From RGIG9115 sp045128915 (GTDB lineage: Bacteria; Bacillota; Clostridia; UBA1381): a stretch of 64,000 nucleotides of DNA. Every line of letters starts with the position of its first letter. The stretch's first letter is position 1. The stretch covers positions 1 through 64,000 of the forward strand of contig JBGVIT010000067.1 of the NCBI GenBank assembly GCA_045128915.1. The letters are read 5' to 3'. Below, in pieces: positions 15,411 through 22,707 of the stretch. The notes below the pieces were generated by a model. That model ran no database searches, was not told the origin of the DNA, and saw nothing but the letters and a program-made list of their open reading frames with translations. Both the position numbers and the translations under genes were made by a program.

Positions 15411-16775
15411 TTATTTTAATTCTTCTAACGCTATTTGCATCATAATAGCGCATTCAATTCTCTTTTTAAATAGTTCACAGCCGTATTTATAAATACCTGA
15501 AATATCTCCCGTTGCATGATAAGAATTAGCTGCACAGCCACCTGCGCAGTATAGCTTCGCCCAACAATCTTTGCAATCAGGTCTTGAATACGCATTACAT
15601 TCTTTGAATTTATTTTGTATTTCATGATTTGTAACACCATCAAATATATTTCCTAATTTGTATTTTTCATCACCAACAAATTGGTGACATGGATACAAAT
15701 CACCCCAGGGAGTAACCGCCATATATTCTGTACCTGAACCGCAGCCTGAAATTCTTTTATAAACACAAGGCCCGTTTTTAAGGTCGAGCATGTAATGATA
15801 AAAAGTAAATCCATTTCCTTCGCTTTTTCTTTTAATCATAGTTTTTACAAGAATTTCGTATTGCTCAAGAAGAATGTTTAAATCTTTATCATCTAATGCA
15901 AACGGATCACCGGGAGGACATACTACAGGTTCCATGCTAAGTTCTGTAAATCCAAGATCAGCCATATGAAGAATATCATTTGTGAAGTCAACGTTGTTGT
16001 GAGTAAATGTTCCTCTTATGTAATAGTCTTTATTATTGCGTTTTTTTACAAATTCTTGGAATTTAGGAACAACTGTATCATAACTGCCTTTGCCATCAAA
16101 ATTAACTCTGAATCTATCGTGAACTTCTTTTCGACCATCGAGACTCAATACCACATTACTCATTTCTTTATTACAGAAATCAATAACTTCATCATCAATT
16201 AAAACTCCGTTAGTTGTAAGTGTGAAACGGAAGTTTTTATTATGCTCTTTTTCAATACTTCTTGCATAAGAAACAAGTTTTTTTACTACATCCCAATTCA
16301 TCAAAGGTTCGCCGCCAAAAAAGTCAACTTCAAGATTTCGACGCGTGCCTGAGTTTTTTATAAGAAAATCAAGAGCCGCCTTGCCGGTTTCATATGACAT
16401 CAAAGCTTTATCACCCTGATATTTACCTTGACTTGCAAAGCAGTAAGAACAATTTAAATTACAAGTATGCGCAACGTGCAGACAGAGTGCTTTAACGGTC
16501 ATACTGTTTTTATTCAAAAGGGGAGTAAGTTCTTCAAAATTATCATCGCTGTATAATTTCCCTGAAGATTTTAACGACTCAATATCCTCAATACATTCTT
16601 CAACTTCTTCTGTTGACACATTATATTTGTTTGAAATATATTTTAATAATTCTGCTTTTTCTGTTTTGGGGTACATTTCAATTATGTCATATGCAACTTC
16701 ATCCACAACATGAATTGAGCCTGAAGATGTATCTAAAACAATGTTGTAGTCGTTTAGCTTATATTGGTGAATCAT
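15411..16775 (-). CDS. scfB: SCIFF peptide maturase (radical SAM/SPASM thioether synthase)
   Basis: The 454-aa enzyme is the partner of the small Cys-rich peptide encoded just upstream. It begins with a PqqD-like peptide-recognition region (NIVLDTSSGSIHVVDEVAYD), followed by the radical SAM motif CNLNCSYC at about 104-111 and the glycine-rich FFGGEPLMNW. The C-terminal SPASM domain is rich in cysteines (LYPCHQF, RPDCKDCW, LYCAGGCAANS, YGCELF), which bind auxiliary 4Fe-4S clusters. SCIFF maturases install Cys-to-Thr alpha-thioether bridges in the precursor. A hairpin at 16803-16828 separates the two genes. CGGAGG precedes the start. The decarboxylase-family gene follows without a gap. Confidence 0.93.
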   Translation of the reverse strand: MIHQYKLNDYNIVLDTSSGSIHVVDEVAYDIIEMYPKTEKAELLKYISNKYNVSTEEVEECIEDIESLKSSGKLYSDDNFEELTPLLNKNSMTVKALCLHVAHTCNLNCSYCFASQGKYQGDKALMSYETGKAALDFLIKNSGTRRNLEVDFFGGEPLMNWDVVKKLVSYARSIEKEHNKNFRFTLTTNGVLIDDEVIDFCNKEMSNVVLSLDGRKEVHDRFRVNFDGKGSYDTVVPKFQEFVKKRNNKDYYIRGTFTHNNVDFTNDILHMADLGFTELSMEPVVCPPGDPFALDDKDLNILLEQYEILVKTMIKRKSEGNGFTFYHYMLDLKNGPCVYKRISGCGSGTEYMAVTPWGDLYPCHQFVGDEKYKLGNIFDGVTNHEIQNKFKECNAYSRPDCKDCWAKLYCAGGCAANSYHATGDISGIYKYGCELFKKRIECAIMMQIALEELK

Positions 16776-16802
16776 ATTGTCCTCCGTTAATTATATTCTA
16801 AA

Positions 16803-16828
16803 GAAGCTGTTGCATTTGCAACAGCCTC
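16803..16828 (-). terminator. Hairpin between the SCIFF precursor and its maturase
   Basis: On minus, an 11-bp stem (GAGGCTGTTGC / GCAACAGCTTC, one G-U pair, AAAT loop) is followed by TTTAGAATA. The T tract is short, so partial termination or 3'-end processing is likely. That would give more peptide transcript than enzyme transcript. Confidence 0.65.
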
Positions 16829-16835
16829 TCATAAA

Positions 16836-16982
16836 TTATTTATTTTCGTTTTCACACTGCTGGTTGATTGCTCCGCATGAAGTTTTGCAAGCTGACTGAC
16901 ATGAAGTCTGGCATTCGCCGCAGCCGCCGTTTTTAGCACTCTTACAAAGATCACGTGTTTCAACTGTTTTAATTCTTTTCAT
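16836..16982 (-). CDS. scfA: SCIFF ribosomal natural-product precursor (48 aa, seven Cys)
   Basis: This short gene encodes the SCIFF peptide (six cysteines in forty-five residues), a RiPP precursor nearly universal in Clostridia. The hallmark CGECQTSCQSACKTSC lies at residues 21-36, after a basic leader MKRIKTVETRDL, with another Cys at 43. Here there is an extra Cys at 13, giving seven in total (13, 21, 24, 28, 32, 36, 43). AGGAG lies 8 nt before the ATG, and a perfect consensus promoter is at 17037-17065. The maturase gene is immediately downstream. The biological role of SCIFF peptides is not established. Confidence 0.95.
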   Translation of the reverse strand: MKRIKTVETRDLCKSAKNGGCGECQTSCQSACKTSCGAINQQCENENK

Positions 16983-17036
16983 TTTGTATTGCTCCTATCA
17001 TAAAATATTCGGTTATACAACCTTTAAACATACAAT

Positions 17037-17065
17037 ATTATACCATATATGTATGTTTATGTCAA
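17037..17065 (-). promoter_or_regulatory. Consensus promoter of the SCIFF operon
   Basis: On minus: TTGACA, a 17-bp spacer and TATAAT, all perfect, located between the flavoprotein stop and the precursor gene. This predicts strong constitutive expression. Confidence 0.85.
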
Positions 17066-17075
17066 GACATTTATG

Positions 17076-17702
17076 TTATCTTATAAAATTAGTTCTTTCG
17101 ATCTTTTGTGTGTCGGGAAGTGTAATTCCTGCTTGTTTGCCGGCTTCGATAGACTTTAGAAGCCACGCCATATTTTCGCCGATGTTACGCATTGTTTGTA
17201 AGCCTTCTGAATCTTTTAAAACATCCTCCGGTTTGCTGCCATGTACCATGTTCCAATATGTAGATGAAACGATTGGCATTTGAGAGATTGTAAAATACTT
17301 ATTTAGCACGTCTAATGTAGCAGTTGTGCCAGCACGCCTTGCAGAAGCCACAGCTGCAGCCGGCTTGTGCTTGAAAGCAGAACTGCCGGCGTAGAATACT
17401 CTATCAAGAACAGATAAAATGCGGCCGCTGGGATGTGCATAATAAACCGGTGAACCAAATATAAATCCATCAGAACTTTTTGCTTTTTCTATAATTTCAT
17501 TAACACAATCATCATCAAATGTACACTTACAATCAAGTTTTCTGCAAGCCAGGCATCCGATACAATCACGGACAGGATGCGTTCCTATCTGTATGATTTC
17601 TGTTTGAATGTCATACTTGTTCAAAACCTTTCCTATCTCGCTTAATGCTGTGTAAGTACATCCATGTTCATTTGAACTCCCATTAATCATTAAAACTTTC
17701 AT
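17076..17702 (-). CDS. Flavodoxin-family NAD(P)H-dependent oxidoreductase / iron-sulfur flavoprotein-like
   Basis: The 208-aa protein has a flavodoxin-like fold: MKVLMINGSSNEHGCTYTAL is the FMN phosphate-binding loop and DGFIFGSPVYYAHPSGRILS the second flavin loop. A cysteine cluster near residue 50-70 (CIGCLACRKLDCKC, then a further Cys) resembles the 4Fe-4S ligand set of iron-sulfur flavoproteins that pass electrons in anaerobes. The electron partner is unknown. The start is ATG 17702 behind AAAGGTGAT; an in-frame ATG at 17717 lies before that site. The gene follows rbgA with almost no gap, so the two are probably co-transcribed. Confidence 0.85.
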   Translation of the reverse strand: MKVLMINGSSNEHGCTYTALSEIGKVLNKYDIQTEIIQIGTHPVRDCIGCLACRKLDCKCTFDDDCVNEIIEKAKSSDGFIFGSPVYYAHPSGRILSVLDRVFYAGSSAFKHKPAAAVASARRAGTTATLDVLNKYFTISQMPIVSSTYWNMVHGSKPEDVLKDSEGLQTMRNIGENMAWLLKSIEAGKQAGITLPDTQKIERTNFIR

Positions 17703-17716
17703 ACTATCACCTTTCA

Positions 17717-18601
17717 TTATATACTGCTTGGTTTTTCGAGTGTGATTTTGCCAATTTTACACGAACGAAATTCGTCTATCAGCATCTTTGCTGCACGTTC
17801 AGTATCAGTCTCGCCGCCTGAAATAACAAACCCACGCTTTTTGCCGATTAATTCAATCAGTTCGAATTCTTCCATTGATTCAATGTCTTCTGTAATTTTA
17901 TATCGTGATTTTAGTTCGTCCGGATAATTGGTTTTTAGATACTCAACCAATTTGTATGCTAAAAGTTCAATATTTATGATTTCGTCTTTTACAGCACCGG
18001 ATATTGCTAATTTTTCCGCTATCTCACTATCTGTAAACTTCTGGGGAAGTATTCCCGGCGTGTCTAATAATTCAAAATTCCCTCTAAGTCGTATCCACTG
18101 CTTGCCTTTTGTAACACCCGGTTTATTACCTGTCACGGTGCTTGCTTTTCCTACGAGTCTATTAATTAAGCTTGATTTCCCAACGTTTGGAATGCCGATC
18201 ATCATAAGCTTTAATGTTCTTTCTCTGCCTTTTTCAGCATCTGCTTTGATTTTGTCGGAAACAAGCTTTTCCGCTTCACTCATGATTTTGTTTATGCCTT
18301 CATTAGTAACACAGCTAACAGGTACTACATTTATACCACGCTTTTGAAAATAGTCAATCCAAAGCTTTGAAACAGCTTTGTCGGCAAGGTCATATTTATT
18401 CATTACAATTAGTCGGGGCTTACTTTTTAACATTTCGTTGAAATATGGATTTCTGCCTGAGTAGGGGATACGGGCATCTGTAATTTCAACTACAACATCA
18501 ATTAGCTTCAAATTTTGCTCAATGAGCTTTCTTGTTTTAGCCATATGTCCCGGATACCAATGTATAGCCTTTGACTGAATTCCGGTTTGGTTCTGATTCA
18601 T
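17717..18601 (-). CDS. rbgA: Ribosome biogenesis GTPase RbgA/YlqF
   Basis: The 294-aa circularly permuted GTPase assists late 50S subunit assembly. Its N-terminal HWYPGHMAKTRKLIEQ is diagnostic. The G motifs occur in permuted order: G4 NKYD near residue 73, G1 GIPNVGKSS near 137, a conserved threonine (G2) in PGVTKGKQW, and G3 DTPG in LLDTPGILPQKF. The C-terminal helical domain, containing KRGFVISGGETDTERAAKMLIDEF, is the RNA-binding region. It lies downstream of lepB, a common partner in Firmicutes, and upstream of the flavoprotein gene. Confidence 0.96.
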   Translation of the reverse strand: MNQNQTGIQSKAIHWYPGHMAKTRKLIEQNLKLIDVVVEITDARIPYSGRNPYFNEMLKSKPRLIVMNKYDLADKAVSKLWIDYFQKRGINVVPVSCVTNEGINKIMSEAEKLVSDKIKADAEKGRERTLKLMMIGIPNVGKSSLINRLVGKASTVTGNKPGVTKGKQWIRLRGNFELLDTPGILPQKFTDSEIAEKLAISGAVKDEIINIELLAYKLVEYLKTNYPDELKSRYKITEDIESMEEFELIELIGKKRGFVISGGETDTERAAKMLIDEFRSCKIGKITLEKPSSI

Positions 18602-18623
18602 AGTATTATCCTTTCAGAATTGT

Positions 18624-19286
18624 TTATTTAGTCAATCCAATTTTATTGAGCGGAAATATTCTAAGCTGTGCTTTACCGATTACAGCGTCAAATGGTACAA
18701 GCCCAAGACTTGAAGAACGGCTGTCTGTACTGTGGTTTCTGTTATCTCCCATTACAAACACATGATTGTCTTCAACAAGTAGTGGGTAGGAGATACTGTA
18801 ATCTATCACGGATGTTGTTCCGCTATAATATTCTTCATTTAATACTTCACCGTCAATATATACCTTTCCGTCTTTTATATCAACTGTTTGCCCCGGAGTT
18901 GCAATAACCCTTTTAACGTAATAGCGATGCTTATATTCTTTTGGCAAAGAAATATACTGTATCATTTTTTCCATTTGATTCAGCTCATCTTTTTCTTTGT
19001 TTAGTGCTAAAATGTCATAATAATTTTCACGGTTTTTATATGTAGAATCGAGTATGACAATATCACCGTTATCAGGTGTATAGCCAAGCTTTGTAACGAT
19101 AAGTCGGTCTTTATCCTCAAGAGTAGGGTACATGCTTGAGCCGTCAACCAACACTATATCAAAAATTAAAGCTTTAATAACCAAAGCGATAACAAGCGCA
19201 ACCACTATGGTATATATCCATTCCCAAATTTCTCTTAAAAGAGATTTCTTTTTTGGAGTTTCTTTGTTTTCAACATCGTTATTCAT
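18624..19286 (-). CDS. lepB: Signal peptidase I
   Basis: The 220-aa membrane protease removes signal peptides from secreted proteins. One N-terminal transmembrane helix (WIYTIVVALVIALVIKALIF) anchors it. The catalytic serine lies in DGSSMYPTLEDKD and the general-base lysine in YYVKRVIATPGQ. The conserved box E is VFVMGDNRNHSTDSR. Together with rbgA it forms a typical Gram-positive gene pair. Upstream, TTGTCT and TATAAA separated by 16 bp could be its promoter, next to an imperfect hairpin (AACGCAGAC/GTCTGCGTT, 19321-19352) lacking a T run. Confidence 0.95.
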   Translation of the reverse strand: MNNDVENKETPKKKSLLREIWEWIYTIVVALVIALVIKALIFDIVLVDGSSMYPTLEDKDRLIVTKLGYTPDNGDIVILDSTYKNRENYYDILALNKEKDELNQMEKMIQYISLPKEYKHRYYVKRVIATPGQTVDIKDGKVYIDGEVLNEEYYSGTTSVIDYSISYPLLVEDNHVFVMGDNRNHSTDSRSSSLGLVPFDAVIGKAQLRIFPLNKIGLTK

Positions 19287-19365
19287 ATTTATATCCTCCG
19301 AATTTTATAATATACATAGTAACGCAGACAAAACATAAGTTAAGTCTGCGTTATGAATTCAATTA

Positions 19366-19617
19366 TTAAAGTGTTTCTAAATATTTCTTTACAAATACTT
19401 CGAGCAATTCATCCTGTTCCAATTTGGTTATAAGACCACGGGCACCATCGTGACTTGTAATATATGTTGGATCTCCGGAAAGAACATAACCGACAATTTG
19501 ATTTACGGGATCGTAGCCTTTTTCTCTAAGAGCCTTATAGACTCTTGTCATAATTGCACGCACCTCGGAATCATGGTCTGTTTCCAATTTGAATTTCATC
19601 GTTTCATTGAATGACAT
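19366..19617 (-). CDS. ireB: IreB-family regulatory phosphoprotein (UPF0297)
   Basis: The 83-aa protein matches the IreB/YrzL family: an N-terminal threonine-containing tail (MSFNETMKFKL), RVYKALREKGYDPVNQIVGY, LSGDPTYITSHDGARGLI, and a terminal helix. In Enterococcus, IreB is a substrate of the serine/threonine kinase IreK (PASTA kinase) and tunes cephalosporin tolerance; in most Firmicutes the gene is next to ruvX. Here it is alone, with its own promoter (19654-19682) and AAGGGAGG ribosome binding site, upstream of lepB. Confidence 0.9.
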   Translation of the reverse strand: MSFNETMKFKLETDHDSEVRAIMTRVYKALREKGYDPVNQIVGYVLSGDPTYITSHDGARGLITKLEQDELLEVFVKKYLETL

Positions 19618-19653
19618 ATATGTTACCTCCCTTATGATTAATACGCTACATTA

Positions 19654-19682
19654 ATAATACATCTATTTTAATTTTTTTTCAA
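19654..19682 (-). promoter_or_regulatory. Promoter of ireB
   Basis: On minus: TTGAAA, a 17-bp spacer and TATTAT, about 35 bp before the ireB ATG. Confidence 0.65.
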
Positions 19683-19825
19683 GTGTTTTTAAATAAATTT
19701 ATACTTAATTCATAATTTATTTATCAATTTAACATATGTTTTGTATTATTAGCAGATTGTAATAATTGTTTTTGTTATATCATATTTTTTTATATATAAA
19801 CTTTAGTGACAGGCGGGGATTTTTT

Positions 19826-20401
19826 TTGAATATAATTTTAGGGGCTTTAATATTAATTTCGCTCTTATTCGGTGCATATAACGGAACGCTGGAAGAAACG
19901 GTAAATGCTGCATTCGAGGGCGCTCAGAATGGCATTACTACGGTATTATCATTTGCCGGAATAATGTGCCTTTGGAACGGATTCATGGATGCTGCTGTAA
20001 AATGCGGAATATGCGAAAGAATAAAGAAAATTTTAAAACCATTTATAAAAATTATTTTTCCAAAACTTGACAAAAATTCTGAAGCAGTTAATTATATAAC
20101 ATTAAATGTAACCGGAAATTTACTTGGAACAGGTAACGGCGCAACACCTATGGGCATCAAAGCAATGAATGAACTTTCAAAGACTGCAAAAAATTCACCA
20201 ACAGAGGAAATGTGTGTGTTTACAGTTATGAATACTGCGGCGTTTCAATTATTACCTACATCAATTATCGCTTTGAGAACGTCAGCAGGGAGTGTAGATC
20301 CTGCATCAGTTATAGTTCCAATATGGATTTGTTCGGGACTTGCACTAATTTTAGCTATACTATTTACGAAAACTATGTTCAGATTTTTCTATAAATCATA
20401 A
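19826..20401 (+). CDS. spmA: Spore maturation protein A
   Basis: The 191-aa membrane protein is SpmA, which with SpmB is needed for full dehydration of the spore core. It is a nucleoside-recognition (gate) domain protein: AAFEGAQNGITTVLSFAGIM and the polar NVTGNLLGTGNGATPMGIKA, followed by FTVMNTAAFQLLPTSIIALR, are family hallmarks. Several hydrophobic segments predict multiple membrane passes. The chosen start is TTG at 19826, about 8 nt after AGGCGGGG; alternative ATG codons upstream lack a ribosome binding site and add a non-conserved stretch. spmB follows after 9 bp. Confidence 0.93.
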   Translation: MNIILGALILISLLFGAYNGTLEETVNAAFEGAQNGITTVLSFAGIMCLWNGFMDAAVKCGICERIKKILKPFIKIIFPKLDKNSEAVNYITLNVTGNLLGTGNGATPMGIKAMNELSKTAKNSPTEEMCVFTVMNTAAFQLLPTSIIALRTSAGSVDPASVIVPIWICSGLALILAILFTKTMFRFFYKS

Positions 20402-20410
20402 GGTGAGTGT

Positions 20411-20917
20411 ATGAAAATAAGCATATATATAATACCGGTTTTTATATTTACAATAATAATTACATGTTTTAAAAATAAAGTCAATATATATGATGCTATT
20501 GTACAAGGTGCAGAATCGGGACTGAAAACAATTATAACAATATTACCTACTATGATAATAATCCTTGCAGCTGTAGGTATGCTTCGGGCATCCGGTGCGC
20601 TTGAAACAGTTGTAGGTTTAATGTCTCCGTTATTTAATAAAATTGGTGTCCCGGCAGAAATAATTCCAATGGTATTATTAAGACCTATTTCAGGCAGCGG
20701 CTCGTTTGGTTTGCTTACTGATTATTATGCTACGTACGGCCCTGACAGCATAATAGGCAAGCTTACAAGCGTAATTATGGCTTCAACTGAAACCACCTTC
20801 TATACAATAGCTGTATATTATTCAGGAACAGGTATTAAGGATATAAGACGTGTACTTCCATGTGCAATTTTTGGTGATTTAATCTGTATTGTTATCGCTT
20901 GTATTATTGTTTTATGA
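20411..20917 (+). CDS. spmB: Spore maturation protein B
   Basis: The 168-aa partner of SpmA is an integral membrane protein with the same nucleoside-recognition fold: VQGAESGLKTIITILPTMI, the central LLRPISGSGSFGLLTDYYA, and VIMASTETTFYTIAVYYSG. In Bacillus the pair is expected in the forespore/mother-cell membranes during engulfed-spore maturation, with dacB upstream; here no dacB is present. It ends just before a hairpin whose T run serves the opposing HAD gene. Confidence 0.93.
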   Translation: MKISIYIIPVFIFTIIITCFKNKVNIYDAIVQGAESGLKTIITILPTMIIILAAVGMLRASGALETVVGLMSPLFNKIGVPAEIIPMVLLRPISGSGSFGLLTDYYATYGPDSIIGKLTSVIMASTETTFYTIAVYYSGTGIKDIRRVLPCAIFGDLICIVIACIIVL

Positions 20918-20921
20918 AAAA

Positions 20922-20945
20922 AATCCGCATTTAATAATGCGGATT
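20922..20945 (-). terminator. Terminator of the trmB-HAD operon
   Basis: AATCCGCATT and AATGCGGATT form a perfect 10-bp stem around a TAAT loop. On minus it is followed by TTTTT, so it serves the HAD gene, and possibly spmB weakly. Confidence 0.75.
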
Positions 20946-20951
20946 GAAGGA

Positions 20952-21743
20952 TTATATCAATTTATAGTGCTCAGATAATGCATAGTATATGCCATCTTCT
21001 TTAACTGATTTTGTAACAAATTCTGCAACATTTTTCAAAACAGGTGTGTGTACGCCCATGGCAACACCATGACATACCGATTCAAGCATAGTGTAATCGT
21101 TTTCTCCATCTCCGAAAGCGTATGCTTTTTCGGGAGGGATGTTTAAGTATTCAAGTACAGCTTTAACACCATTTGCTTTTGAAACATTAACATCGTTAAT
21201 ATCTGATGAAAGACAAAATCTGTGTCGTTTGATTGATAATTGATTTTTGAAAGCTTCGCACATTTTTTCGTGAGCTTCATCAGATTCGTATGAAATGATA
21301 AGTTGATTAGCAATTAATTCTGTATCAGCTTCGATAGGTCTGAATAAGGTTCTTGCGAGATTGAAGTTATCCAGCATATGCAGAAAATGTTCTGTTTTTA
21401 AGCCATTAGTATAAGCTACTGTCTGTCTTTGAAGTGCATAACAAATATTTTCTTTTTCCATGTATGCAACAGCTTTTGAAAGTATTTCTTTATCAATATA
21501 CAAATTACTGATAGTTTTACCATCAACTTCTGAATATGCTCCGTTAGAAGTAACAAGACCGGTAAATTTTCCTGATACAAGGGTTGTTAACGCTTTCATT
21601 CTTCCGGTAGTAAGAAATGTTGCGTATCCGTTAGCACGAAGTCGTTCAAGTGCCAAAATAGTCTTAGGTGTTGGAGTATTTATACCTACTGTTTCGTCAG
21701 TAAGAGTTCCATCAAAATCAAAAAATACCGCGCCTTTATACAT
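20952..21743 (-). CDS. Cof-type HAD-superfamily sugar-phosphate phosphatase
   Basis: The 263-aa protein is a HAD phosphatase of the Cof/YidA type (C2 cap). The nucleophile motif is FFDFDGTLTDE, motif II is FLTTGR, the lysine of motif III is in KANGVKAVLEYL, and the metal-binding motif IV is AFGDGENDYTMLE, with HGVAMG after it. Substrates of this group are usually phosphorylated sugars or cofactors, and specificity cannot be read from the sequence. The start is ATG 21743, eight bases after GGAG; it overlaps the last codons of trmB by 8 bp, so it is translationally coupled. Confidence 0.88.
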   Translation of the reverse strand: MYKGAVFFDFDGTLTDETVGINTPTPKTILALERLRANGYATFLTTGRMKALTTLVSGKFTGLVTSNGAYSEVDGKTISNLYIDKEILSKAVAYMEKENICYALQRQTVAYTNGLKTEHFLHMLDNFNLARTLFRPIEADTELIANQLIISYESDEAHEKMCEAFKNQLSIKRHRFCLSSDINDVNVSKANGVKAVLEYLNIPPEKAYAFGDGENDYTMLESVCHGVAMGVHTPVLKNVAEFVTKSVKEDGIYYALSEHYKLI

Positions 21744-22395
21744 TATTATCACTCCATCCGAGATATGTAGCCTCTACTCTGTAAATGGGCATACCCATAT
21801 CTGTAAATCTTTTTTCATATTCAGTCATTATATTTCCTTCGAAATTGCTTGAGTGCAAATCAAAGGTTATATTACTCATTTTGAAATTTTCTTGTGCAAA
21901 GGAATTTAAGGAAAATTCAAATAATGACTTATTATCTGTCTTGAACCATATATAATCACCATTATTCAACACATTTTTATAACGGTCAAGAAAATTTTTG
22001 TGGGTAAGTCGTCTTTTTGCTTGTTTATTCTTTTTCCAAGGATCCGAAAAATTAAGATATATTCTTGAAAGCTCACCTTTTTTGAAAATGCTCTCTATAG
22101 TTTCTGCATCATCACTTATGAACAATACATTTTTCAAATCTGCAGAAAATGCTTTTTCCATTGCCATAACGAGAACGTCTTCAACTTTTTCTATAGCAAC
22201 AAAATTTATATCAGGATGCGAAAGAGCCATTCCTGTTATAAAATCACCTTTTCCGCATCCTATTTCAAGGTGTATAGGGTTTGAATTTTGAAACAAATCC
22301 GACCATTTTCCTTTATATTCCTGAGGCTGCTTTATCCATAAACTACTGCACTTTTCCATTCGTGCATCGCAGTTTTTCTTTTTTCTCATTCTCAT
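21736..22395 (-). CDS. trmB: tRNA (guanine-N7)-methyltransferase
   Basis: The 219-aa enzyme makes m7G46 in tRNA variable loops. SAM-binding motif I is IHLEIGCGKGDFITGMA, followed by NFVAIEKVEDVLV. The catalytic region has YLNFSDPWKKNKQAKRRLTH and YIWFKTDNKSLFEFSL, and the C-terminal TEYEKRFTDMGMPIYRVEA is typical of TrmB. The start is set at ATG 22395 (MRMRKKKN), matching the usual MR-x-R start; the frame extends upstream into the tRNA-Met terminator but without homology. Its own promoter is not evident, so read-through from tRNA-Met is possible. Confidence 0.93.
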   Translation of the reverse strand: MRMRKKKNCDARMEKCSSLWIKQPQEYKGKWSDLFQNSNPIHLEIGCGKGDFITGMALSHPDINFVAIEKVEDVLVMAMEKAFSADLKNVLFISDDAETIESIFKKGELSRIYLNFSDPWKKNKQAKRRLTHKNFLDRYKNVLNNGDYIWFKTDNKSLFEFSLNSFAQENFKMSNITFDLHSSNFEGNIMTEYEKRFTDMGMPIYRVEATYLGWSDNNV

Positions 22396-22429
22396 AACAT
22401 TAATTCGCTTTCTCGTATAATCTGGTTTG

Positions 22430-22456
22430 AAAAAAGCACCCATAGGGTGCTTTTTT
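22430..22456. terminator. Terminator of tRNA-Met
   Basis: AAAAAAGCACCC and GGGTGCTTTTTT form a 12-bp stem with a 3-nt loop and T runs on both strands. On minus it follows the tRNA by one base and precedes trmB. Confidence 0.85.
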
Positions 22457-22457
22457 C

Positions 22458-22534
22458 TGGTAGCGGTAAGTGGACTTGAACCACTGACACCACGGGTATG
22501 AACCGTGTGCTCTAGCCAACTGAGCTATACCGCC
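22458..22534 (-). tRNA. tRNA-Met (anticodon CAT, elongator type)
   Basis: A 77-nt cloverleaf with encoded CCA: acceptor GGCGGTA/TACCGCT (first pair G-U), D-arm AGCTCAGTTGGCTAGAGC, anticodon stem CACGG/CCGTG with loop TTCATAC, and T-arm GTGGTTCAAGTCCAC. The absence of the C1-A72 mismatch and of GGG/CCC anticodon-stem pairs argues against initiator tRNA. It resembles the Bacillus elongator tRNA-Met; a lysidine-modified Ile2 tRNA is less likely. Confidence 0.93.
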
Positions 22535-22549
22535 GTAACAACATGCTCA

Positions 22550-22578
22550 ATTATACAATATTATTAGTGTTTTGTCAA
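22550..22578 (-). promoter_or_regulatory. Consensus promoter of tRNA-Met
   Basis: On minus: perfect TTGACA and TATAAT with a 17-bp spacer, 15 bp upstream of the mature tRNA 5' end. Confidence 0.85.
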
Positions 22579-22665
22579 TGCTTTATCAGGAAAAAAATAT
22601 TAACTGTTCATTGTGTATAATAAACTATGTTATTAACTGTTTTTATGATGTAAAATTTGTATAAG

Positions 22666-22696
22666 CAAAAGCAGCAGAATTACGCTGCTGCTTTTG
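22666..22696 (-). terminator. Terminator of fba
   Basis: CAAAAGCAGCAG pairs with CTGCTGCTTTTG (12 bp, 7-nt loop) 11 bp after the fba stop, and T-rich sequence occurs within the arm. Confidence 0.75.
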
Positions 22697-22707
22697 TTTA
22701 TAAGTAA

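Noticed and set aside
19321..19352. Inverted repeat AACGCAGAC/GTCTGCGTT between ireB and lepB as a terminator
   Set aside because: It has a long loop and no T tract on either strand, so termination is doubtful; it was mentioned only under lepB.
680..22696. GCAGCAG hairpins at 680-708 and 22666-22696 as copies of a repeat family
   Set aside because: Only the short stem core is shared; loops and flanks differ, which two independent GC-rich terminators would explain.
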